From Rhodococcus sp. W8901 (GTDB taxonomy: Bacteria > Actinomycetota > Actinomycetes > Mycobacteriales > Mycobacteriaceae): a DNA stretch of 64,000 bases. The stretch is taken from contig NZ_CP054690.1 of assembly GCF_013348805.1 (NCBI RefSeq), positions 372,001 to 436,000 of the forward strand. Reading direction: 5' to 3'. Positions 8,293 to 15,550 of this stretch are shown here, in pieces (the first letter of the stretch is position 1; each line of letters begins with the position of its first letter). Made by a program: the position numbers and the translations under genes. The notes under the pieces were generated by a model. It did no database searches. It had not been told where the DNA came from and saw nothing but the letters and a program-made list of their open reading frames with translations.

Positions 8293-8631
8293 TCACCGCT
8301 TCAGCAGGTCACGCAGATCGTCGAGCACCTGCAGGCGCTCGTCCTCGTCCAGCAGCACCGACAACGGCGAGAGGTTCCGCATCTCCTTGGCCGTCTCGTC
8401 GTCCGAGTCCACGATGTTCCGGAAGGACTTGATGTCGTTGTCGCGGACGATCTGCTCCCACCGGTCCATGTAACTGGTCATCAGCGGGCCGCGAGAGACA
8501 TGCTGGCGGATCGTGTCGAGATTCCGGCGCACCTTGTCCGTGTCGACAGACAGATGCTCCCGGTCGATCTTGGTCAACACCGCGCTCTGCATGAGCTTCT
8601 GGCGGGTGACCTTCATGTTCACGACGGTCAT
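8293..8631 (-). CDS. small partner protein of the nucleotidyltransferase (antitoxin-like)
   Basis: A 112-residue charged, helix-rich protein without membrane segments or Cys pairs. ATG 8631 has AGGAG 6 bases upstream. The stop overlaps the probable GTG of the nucleotidyltransferase gene (GTGA), so the two are co-translated. The N-terminal MTVVNMKVTRQKLMQSAVL looks like a short strand plus helix. No family recognised. By analogy with other nucleotidyltransferase pairs it may be the cognate antitoxin or specificity subunit. Confidence 0.6.
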   Translation of the reverse strand: MTVVNMKVTRQKLMQSAVLTKIDREHLSVDTDKVRRNLDTIRQHVSRGPLMTSYMDRWEQIVRDNDIKSFRNIVDSDDETAKEMRNLSPLSVLLDEDERLQVLDDLRDLLKR

Positions 8632-9176
8632 CTCGCACTCCTCTCATGCTCAGGCCGCCGGCGCAGCGTCGATTCGCCCATTCTACGGGGCTCGTCCAGA
8701 GTTTTCCCTGGTTGTCCACCTGTTGTGTGGGTATGGCCCCAACCACGCAGCAGCCACGCGGGACGAAAGAGCGCGGGTCGTGCCGTCGACGACGCGGCCG
8801 GGCCAAGTAACAAGGCTGCTGCGAAACCGGAGAAGAACGCTCCGGTTCCTTGCCACATGGTTCCGCGGTCGCCCCGAGTCGGAGGTCGATGAGACAAGTC
8901 ACGTAGAAGCCCCAACCCAGCGTGACGAATCGGGCGAGTCTTTGGTGTTGCACTGCCGCGTGCGCTCGAGCGGCTTCCTATTTATCCCTTTCAGCCACAG
9001 CAGACCGTTGAGTCGGTACTGTACCTCGGAGCGCTGACCTGCGGCGTGCTCACCTGGGCCCTTCCCGATCGGGAATCGCCTTCCAGCTTCGTTGATCGAT
9101 CGAATCGTTACTTGTAGTAAGTCCAGCCAATATCTGCCAGTGCACGAAAGAACTTCATGAGTCTGGAGATGATGCA
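8632..9176. other. intergenic region, divergent promoters
   Basis: This stretch separates the reverse cluster from the secreted protease gene. No frame in either direction has a protein-like sequence. From 9080 to 9176 it is AT-richer, as expected for the protease promoter. No clear repeat or RNA gene was found. Confidence 0.4.
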
Positions 9177-10214
9177 GTGAGACGAATGTTAAAGATCGCC
9201 GCGGCTGCGGCAGGGGCGGTCAGCCTTGTGTTGGTCCCGACGCTGCCGGCGAACGCCGAAACCGACACTCCCAACGCCATGGTTGTGCAAATCCCTGAGG
9301 CACTAGACGATCCCGCCCCGGTTCTGAGCCAGAGCGAGCTGGAACTCGATCCCGATTTCCAGGCCTACCTTCAGCAAGAACAGCAATACCAGCAGACGGT
9401 TCAGACGGCGCCGACGGTTGCGTCGCCGGACAGTGGCGGGGCCGGCCAGGTTTCCGCTCGCAGCACCAACCCTGTCGAGACGCGTCACGACGGCGTCGGA
9501 GCACTCTATTTCACCGCGGTCGCCTACTCCTACCGCTCGTGCACCGCGAACTACATCGGTGGAAAGTTCTGGCTCACCGCCGATCACTGTGTCAGAACCG
9601 CCCCTTGGGCGCCAGGATTCATTCAGCAGTCCGACGGGCAGTTCGCCGGGATCGAGAACATCTACCGCATTAACCAGCCGAACGTGGACTTGGCACTGAT
9701 CAAGGTCGGGTCCGGCATCAGTGCGACACCATTCAGCTTGTCAACCCGCACACCGACCATCTCCGACACCCTCAAACTCGTCGGGTACTCCGGGATCAAC
9801 AACACCAACACCCCGCAGAACTTCTCCTCTTCGTCGACACTCGACTACGAGTACCACATCCCCTCTATTACGTTCGTCGACGGCTCAGTGTTCAATGACC
9901 TCTCGTCGTTCACTGCCACCGATTACCCCACTTGCAAGGGCGATTCCGGTGGCGCCTATTTCTCCGGCGGATCGATGTTCGGTGTCCATACCGGCCAGGG
10001 AGTTGTTGTGTCCCAGAACACGATTTACAATTGCACAAATTGGTCAATGATGACCAACCTCACCCCGTATATTCCGTGGATTCAGAATATTATGGCGACG
10101 CAATCCCAATCCAACCTCGGTGAGATTGCCCGTGCATTCACCGGCGGGGTGGGCGCAAACTTGCCCTTCCGAAACGCTGGATATGCCCCGAATATCGGCT
10201 ACATAGGAAGCTGA
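9177..10214 (+). CDS. secreted trypsin-like serine protease (S1 family)
   Basis: A 345-residue exported protease. GTG 9177 (GGAG about 10 bases upstream) or ATG 9186 precedes a signal peptide (LKIAAAAAGAVSLVLVPTLPANA). A Gln/Pro-rich pro-region of about 75 residues follows. The catalytic triad is visible: His in FWLTADHC, Asp in NVDLALIKV, and Ser in CKGDSGG. Cys residues flank the His and Ser loops, consistent with disulfides. Expected to act outside the cell. It is followed after 5 bases by a small secreted protein, so the two form an operon. Confidence 0.9.
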   Translation: MRRMLKIAAAAAGAVSLVLVPTLPANAETDTPNAMVVQIPEALDDPAPVLSQSELELDPDFQAYLQQEQQYQQTVQTAPTVASPDSGGAGQVSARSTNPVETRHDGVGALYFTAVAYSYRSCTANYIGGKFWLTADHCVRTAPWAPGFIQQSDGQFAGIENIYRINQPNVDLALIKVGSGISATPFSLSTRTPTISDTLKLVGYSGINNTNTPQNFSSSSTLDYEYHIPSITFVDGSVFNDLSSFTATDYPTCKGDSGGAYFSGGSMFGVHTGQGVVVSQNTIYNCTNWSMMTNLTPYIPWIQNIMATQSQSNLGEIARAFTGGVGANLPFRNAGYAPNIGYIGS

Positions 10215-10219
10215 CCACC

Positions 10220-10558
10220 ATGCGACTCACTTTGACTCGATCCGTAATCCTGACCGCGGGGCTATTCCTGGCCGCAGCCCCGGCCGTTGCCCATGCTCAA
10301 GACTCCACCGGCGGCGGGAGCCTTCCCGCAAGCGGCAGTAGCCTCTTCCAGACGGGTTCCGCCGAGACCATCTCGGACGCCATTCGGTTTAACCGGACCT
10401 TCACCGAGCAAGAGATCGCTCAGTGTCTGAAGGACGCTGAAGGTGGCGCCTCAACTGGCTCCCGCCCCTGCCCTCTGCGACCGATCACCGAGATGGACCT
10501 CGCTGTAGCACGACTGCTGTTCGGCTCTGGGTACTTACTGTTCGGCTCCATGGGTTGA
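10220..10558 (+). CDS. small secreted protein co-transcribed with the protease
   Basis: A 112-residue protein with a signal peptide (RSVILTAGLFLAAAPAVAHA, cleavage after AHA). The mature part has two Cys residues that could form one disulfide, and a region FNRTFTEQEIAQCLKDAEGG. No domain recognised. The 5-base gap to the protease gene implies co-expression. It could be an inhibitor, chaperone or accessory factor of the protease, but the sequence does not show which. Confidence 0.7.
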   Translation: MRLTLTRSVILTAGLFLAAAPAVAHAQDSTGGGSLPASGSSLFQTGSAETISDAIRFNRTFTEQEIAQCLKDAEGGASTGSRPCPLRPITEMDLAVARLLFGSGYLLFGSMG

Positions 10559-11286
10559 TTTAGCGCACAGCCTGTCGGGTCGGCGCCACATTCTGTGGTG
10601 TCGACCCGATCGGTCACCGCAGCGCCGCATCCGCGGACGAGGCTGCAGCGATACCGAAGAAACATCAAGGGCACCAGAAACCCTCCGACTCCGGGCCTCA
10701 GGAGGCGCTGAGCCACCAGCTGGCGGTTATCCGTAGCGAACTCATGGAAGTCCGATCGATCAGAGCTGCCAGGTCGACTCGAGACAGGACCACGCAATGA
10801 CTGCGACGTCGGGGTTTCCAACGCTCCGAGGAAGGCGATCAACGGCAGGCTCGAGCACCTGTGGGGCATCAGGGCGCCTCGCAGACCGCCTCGCGGAGGT
10901 CGCGTTCGAGCAACGCTGGGTGATCCGCGGTCACCACCGACGATCAGGGCGCCTCACATCAGAAAGAGCGCAGGTCTTCCTGCACACCTGACTGCGTCCG
11001 ATTGGAACTCGCACCACCGTCCGGTCACACCTCGAGCCGTCACCCCGGGCCGTTTAGGTTGACACAGGCGCTTCCCGCCTTGGGTATCCCGGCCCGTTGA
11101 TTGCAGATCTCACGGATCCGCTCGCTACGGGCGATTCGAGGATCACGACAAGAACGCAAGAATCCTGATGCGACATTTGCGCGAGAATGCGCAGGTTACC
11201 GACGTCTGTGGCCGACAAGATGGATGAGAACCTACATTTCGGTCGGGGATGTCTATCGATTCCGTGGCCCTGGCATCGGCAAGTAG
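10559..11286. other. intergenic or degenerate DNA
   Basis: No frame in this interval reads as a convincing protein. The only gene-like piece nearby begins after 11286 and is the 5' side of a membrane-protein gene cut by the IS at 11417. Decayed coding sequence is possible. Confidence 0.35.
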
Positions 11287-11416
11287 TCGCTGTGTTTAGC
11301 TGCGCGCACGGGGTGGGCTACGCGGGAGATCGGTATTTCAGCCGGAGTCGGAGTTGCAGCGGCCGCTGCATGGTGTCTGCCCGCGGGCATTGGTGGGTTG
11401 ACCCTGGTGGCGTTAG

Positions 11417-13066
11417 CCTCGATCTTTCGTGAGCGCGGCGTGCCGGCCTGATCGAGTTCGGATTTCTTGTCCCGGTGATGGTTCCGGTTTCCGGACGTGG
11501 CGGGGTGGCCGACGCGGTCGGGTTGCGTCGGGGTCCACGGCCCCGAATGATGGTGCTCCTTTCGTCCCGGCGGGGAAGATTTCCGCTGGTCAGGTCACTG
11601 TTTTTGGTGTCGTCACGCGTGTGATCGCGGCGACGAGCAGGTCGACGTGGGGTGCGTGGGCGGCGAGTTTGAGGTGGATGCGTCGGGCGTGACGGACGAT
11701 GCGGCCGGCGATGTGGAACAGCCGGAGTCGGAGTCGTTTCGGTTCCCAGCGTCGGGCGGTTTCGGTGTCGAACGCGAGGAGTTGTGTCCAGGCGATCAGT
11801 TCGCCCGGCGAGTTGCACGATCTGCAGCCAGATCCGGTTCTGGTCGAACCCGTGTAGCGGAAGGTTCTGCAGGCCAGTGTCTTTCGCGCCCCGGATCCGG
11901 TCCTCGCAACGGGCCCGGCGGCGGTGCCGCAGCTCGAGATCCGGGAGTTGGCCGCGGGTGGTGTTGGTGGCGAACGCGGTCAACCGCAGACCCTCGTGGT
12001 CGGTGAACCGCAGTTGCGCGCCGGGGTGCGGCCGCTCCTTGCGGACGATGACCCGCATCCCAGCGGGCCAGGTAGACAGGTCGATCAGCCCGGTGAGCTC
12101 GGCGACCCAGGCGCCGTCACGGACCTTCCCGTCGGCGTCGTAGGCGGGCGTCCACACGGTCTTCGGGATCAGGTCGATCGCCGCGGTCATGGTGTCGGTG
12201 AGCCCGAACCCGATCGAGTACGCCAACCGCCGCTTGGTCAGGTAGTCGAGAAAGTCGTGCGTGCCGCCCGGCGCCATCGGTGCGGATCAACACTTTCTTC
12301 CCGACCCGGTAGCCCGGATCGAACGGCAACTGCGCCAACGCATCCTTGACCACGGTCACATGGTCTGCAGCGGTGTTCGAGCCGGCATTTCCGGGCCGCA
12401 GGAGCATCGCCACCGGCTCACCGGTCCCGCCATCACCGTGGTCGACGAACGCGCACAACGGATGAAACCCGAAGCCACGCTTGAATGTCGGGGCTGCGGA
12501 TTCCTTCTCCGAGTGCGCGGTCACCAGGGTGGCATCGATGTCGACGACCAGCGGATCCTTCTCGTCGATCCGATGATCGGGTGTCCGGTCTCCGGCCGCG
12601 GCCCATGCACGGCGTCGGGCCGCAGCGCGAGCACTCCCGATCGCCGCGAGTGCGGCGCCGGGGTCCGCGGCCAGCGCGGTGACCAGCCTCGATACGGTCG
12701 GGTCGGAGGCGACCGGACCGAACACCTGCGGGTGCGCCCGCAACTGCGCGATGTCGGCCAGGCAGTCACCGCCGAGCGCGAGCGTGACCGCGAGATCCAA
12801 CACGATCTTGCCCGGGTCGTGCGTCGCGAGGGGCTTGCGCCACGGCTCGAGCGCGGCCGACAGGGCGGTGGTCAGGCCTGTTTTCTCGGCGGTACGCAGC
12901 AACAAGACCGTCCCGGCATGCGACACGACGCCGGTTCCGGTGGCCGATGCGGACAGGTGTGGGTACGGGGACGTAGACTTGGCCACCTGAAAGGTGCTCC
13001 TTGATCACGCGATTGTTCAACGTCAGTGACACAGGTGTTCAGCCGAATTACCGTGAAAGCGGCAGG
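11417..13066 (-). mobile_element. IS1380-family insertion sequence, 1650 bp, 4-bp target duplication
   Basis: The left end begins CCTCGATCTTTCGTGA and the right end, read inwards, CCTGCCGCTTTCACGG, an imperfect terminal inverted repeat sharing CCT and CTTTC. The element is flanked by TTAG on both sides (11413-11416 and 13067-13070). Length and coding content fit IS1380. The transposase it carries is broken by two frameshifts, so this copy looks inactive. Confidence 0.8.
11590..12986 (-). pseudogene. IS1380-family transposase with two frameshifts
   Basis: The DDE transposase begins with ATG 12986 (MAKSTSPYPHLSAS). The first frame carries DPLVVDIDATLVTAHSEKE (first Asp) and runs to IRTDGAG. 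The next frame resumes at GGTHDFLDYLTKRRLAYSIG and reaches WLQIVQLAG. The third frame continues ELIAW...and ends at a stop at 11590-11592. Both shifts fit one extra base in the same local sequence (GCCCGGCG on the plus strand, near 12267 and 11804). Identical context at two sites raises the possibility of systematic base-call error. Otherwise the transposase is dead. Confidence 0.85.
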
Positions 13067-13381
13067 TTAGTGGTGGGTGGGTTCATCGGGGTCGTGGTCG
13101 GTTCGGTGTCAGTCGTGGGCGGCGCTCTGGCGGTGCGATCGGCGCAGGTGCGGCCGCCACGGTCGGCACGCTGTTGGCGGCACAGGTTCGCTGCATGTTC
13201 GGCAGCGGCGGTGTTCCTGCTGGTCACGGTGGTCTTTGTCTGGAGAGTGTCGGCTTCAGCGACGCCTGGGCAGTTCCTCCCACCGTTCGGAGGTTGGTTC
13301 CTGGGGATCTCGGTGGCATGGTCGGCGGTGACGTACGCATGCACGCTGTTTCTTGCGCCTGCGGCCAGAGTGGATTGACAG

Positions 13382-13798
13382 ATGGGTGAGGGCGGATCGA
13401 TGGCGAAGGCGGCACGGTACGAGACTCGGGTTTCGTCCACTCGGAGCCTGTGTCGAGTCGGCGCAACAGCACTCCTCGCGGTAGGAGTGGCAGCATGCGG
13501 CGCTCCATCCGAGCCGGCGCCCGACAAGATCGAGGATGGCACCGGGTACGCGTTCGACATGTACACCCACTGCGGCGCGCGGGAAGCGCTCTTTGCGGGT
13601 GAGTACTGGGAAGCAGTGCCAGTCACTCCCGGCCCCACTTCCGAACCGGCGAACTCGCCGGCCGGGTGGGACGACCCCTATCAGGCGGGGACCATGACCC
13701 GGGTATCGGAGACATCGGCAGTGTTCGAGGCGAAAGGGCAGGAAAAGCACTTCCAGCTGAGGCCGGGTGCCACCGGCTTCCTGCAGACCTGCTCATGA
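13382..13798 (+). CDS. putative lipoprotein
   Basis: A 138-residue exported protein with a lipobox (LLAVGVAACGAP, Cys near residue 39), so probably lipid-anchored. ATG 13382 is 3 bases after the preceding stop; ATG 13400, after GAGGGCGG, would give a shorter and more typical signal peptide. The mature part is soluble with two further Cys residues (YTHCGAREAL and the final LQTCS). It overlaps the next lipoprotein gene by 4 bases (ATGA), so the two are translationally coupled. Function unknown. Confidence 0.65.
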   Translation: MGEGGSMAKAARYETRVSSTRSLCRVGATALLAVGVAACGAPSEPAPDKIEDGTGYAFDMYTHCGAREALFAGEYWEAVPVTPGPTSEPANSPAGWDDPYQAGTMTRVSETSAVFEAKGQEKHFQLRPGATGFLQTCS

Positions 13799-14427
13799 TT
13801 CGAAGCCAAGAGCCAGAGGCCGCGAACTGTCGGACACCGTGGCCCAGCATCATCCGGATGCCCGGATCCGTTCCCGCGCAATTGAACCGCAGCCGCCTCG
13901 CCAGCTCTCTGATGGCGTGTGTCGCACTACTCAATGTGTCCGCGTGTGTGAGCGACCCAGACCGGCCACCTCGCGCAGAAGTGGTTCCCAGCCCGAATTG
14001 CATTGCCCCGAATCTGCTTCCGATCCTTCTGCCCGTTGCAGTTGTTCCACCACCCGGCCAGGCAGACGCTCCCGCACCCGGATCCCTACCCGATGGATTC
14101 GTTCCGACCGCCGTCGTCGCATGCAGGCCCGGAGGTCCCGACACTCCGACAGCCTCGGGCGAAGTAGCGGTAGCCGAAACACGATACGAAGGCGACCTGA
14201 GTGGTGTCCTCGACGCGCTCAGCGAACCCTCGGACCGACGGGATCGGGGATGCACTCCGAGCCACGTGCGGGTCCCGGCGCTGTGGTTGGTTGACGAGGG
14301 TGGTCGCGCTATACGCCCGAGCGTGCCCAAGGACGAGTGCGGTGCGCTGAAAGCACGCGTGTTCAGCGAAGTGGAAGGCCTCATCTCCGTGTCCGAAACG
14401 CCCCATCTACTGGTGACTCAGCAGTAA
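13795..14427 (+). CDS. putative lipoprotein, coupled to the preceding one
   Basis: A 210-residue protein starting at ATG 13795 inside the stop of the preceding gene. After about 35 charged residues comes a hydrophobic stretch ending in LLNVSAC, a plausible lipobox, then a Pro-rich segment and a C-terminal domain containing ALWLVDEGGRAIRPSVP. The same C-terminal motif survives in a damaged copy at 15108-15269, so a paralogue once stood downstream. No known domain; role unknown. Confidence 0.6.
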   Translation: MIRSQEPEAANCRTPWPSIIRMPGSVPAQLNRSRLASSLMACVALLNVSACVSDPDRPPRAEVVPSPNCIAPNLLPILLPVAVVPPPGQADAPAPGSLPDGFVPTAVVACRPGGPDTPTASGEVAVAETRYEGDLSGVLDALSEPSDRRDRGCTPSHVRVPALWLVDEGGRAIRPSVPKDECGALKARVFSEVEGLISVSETPHLLVTQQ

Positions 14428-14429
14428 GA

Positions 14430-14918
14430 TCAGAGGACGCCATGTCGGGGGACCCGTTGCCGGCTCCACAACAGGGAGATGGTGTAGGCATTGCCCATTG
14501 TCAGGATCATGAATGGGGCCGCAAAGACTGCCGCTTCACCGACCGTGAGCTGTGGCGCCCAACGAGTTTCGCTCAGACTGGGCGGGATCGGAGCGGTGTC
14601 CTGGAAACCCACGACGACGATGTAGATGTAGAGCAGGCTCATCCCGACCAGCCCGATCGTCGCGAGGATCCGCGCGGCCCGCGGGTATCGTTCGAGGCGC
14701 TCGGCGCCGTACACGGTCAGAGCGATCGCGGGCACGAACAACAGTGCGCTGATCATCAACACGAACAGCCAGTTGGAGATGATGTCGGCAATCGCGAACC
14801 CGGTGCCGTTCAGGATCGGCATGCCGACCAGCGCCACCCCGAGAAGTCCGACAGGAGCCGCAGCGGAACCGATCGTCCATGTCCACACACTGTCGTTGTG
14901 CATACCGCCCACTGTCAC
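14430..14918 (-). CDS. hypothetical four-helix membrane protein
   Basis: A 162-residue membrane protein with about four hydrophobic helices (PVGLLGVALVGMPIL, WLFVLMISALLFVPAIALTVYG, ILATIGLVGMSLLYIYIVVVG, AAVFAAPFMILTMGNAYTIS). The start is either GTG 14918 or the internal ATG at residue 6. It stops 3 bases from the end of the convergent lipoprotein gene. No recognised family and no charged catalytic motif. Confidence 0.6.
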   Translation of the reverse strand: MTVGGMHNDSVWTWTIGSAAAPVGLLGVALVGMPILNGTGFAIADIISNWLFVLMISALLFVPAIALTVYGAERLERYPRAARILATIGLVGMSLLYIYIVVVGFQDTAPIPPSLSETRWAPQLTVGEAAVFAAPFMILTMGNAYTISLLWSRQRVPRHGVL

Positions 14919-14931
14919 ACAAACCGCGTCT

Positions 14932-15269
14932 CAGGAATCGGTCGACACGACGGCCGGCGCATCTGACGCAACGGCGACTTCGTGTAGGGCTACCACCTTC
15001 GACCTAGGAGGATGCACCCGTGCGACGTCCTCCGATGATGGTGGATCGGCGCCTGGTTCGGAAAGACCCGCCGGCCACCGTCCGACCACTATCCCGGGAC
15101 GACGTGCCCGCTGCTGTGGTTGGTCAACCGTGATGGTCGAGCCATCCGCCCGTCGATTCCGGTAGACCGGTCCAGGGCAGAAAAGGTCGATGCCCGCTAC
15201 GCCACCGCGCACATGCCGATGGTCAGCCGTGTCGAACACAGACTGGACGCGCCAACCACGTCCGGCTGA
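14932..15269 (+). pseudogene. remnant of a paralogue of the lipoprotein at 13795
   Basis: From about 15081 to the stop at 15267-15269 the frame reads PPSDHYPG, then CPLLWLVNRDGRAIRPSIP, closely matching the C-terminus of the 13795 product (EPSD...ALWLVDEGGRAIRPSVP). Upstream of about 15040 the frame is interrupted and no start is found. The copy is therefore a decayed duplicate. The exact 5' limit is uncertain. Confidence 0.55.
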
Positions 15270-15452
15270 TTCGCTCGCGCCCGGCAACTCCACGGGTGCT
15301 TCTCTTCTTCGGGCTTCGACGCCGCACCGGATCCCGGACACCCTGCCACTTCGCCCCTCAGAACCGTGCCATCTATCACTGAAGATCACAGACACCTTCT
15401 TCCGCATTTCAGATGCAGTCCTGTTTGACGATCGCTGAGCGGGACGCTTGTA

Positions 15453-15533
15453 GTTGACCGCGAAGGATGAGTGCCTCCTGCCCCGGTTAAAGTCGAGCGG
15501 GAGTAGCGCGGTCAACCGCGACCTCGCACTCAT
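15453..15533. promoter_or_regulatory. paired inverted repeats upstream of the zinc-hook ATPase gene
   Basis: GTTGACCGCG (15453-15462) is repeated inverted as CGCGGTCAAC (15507-15516), and ATGAGTGC (15467-15474) as GCACTCAT (15526-15533). The two pairs interlock and lie directly before the ribosome site of the ATPase gene, so they could be operators or an RNA structure controlling it. No other gene is seen in 15270-15550. Confidence 0.4.
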
Positions 15534-15550
15534 TGGGGGAGGGCGGGACA

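Larger units (their letters stand above)
11287..13378 (+). pseudogene. membrane-protein gene split by the IS1380-type insertion
   Basis: Removing the IS (11417-13066) and one TTAG copy joins the two flanks in one open frame. The left flank reads GVAAAAAWCLPAGIGGLTLVA and runs directly into LVVGGFIGVVVGSVSVVGG on the right. The right half continues with two more hydrophobic segments (AAVFLLVTVVFVWRV and GISVAWSAVTYACTLFLAPA) to a stop at 13378. The product would be a small multi-pass membrane protein of unknown function. No good start codon is evident on the left, so the 5' end may be decayed too. Confidence 0.55.

Noticed and set aside
10559-11100. Possible genes such as the 64-codon frame at 10797
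   Set aside because: No ribosome site, Arg/Ser-rich composition and no motif; treated as non-coding.
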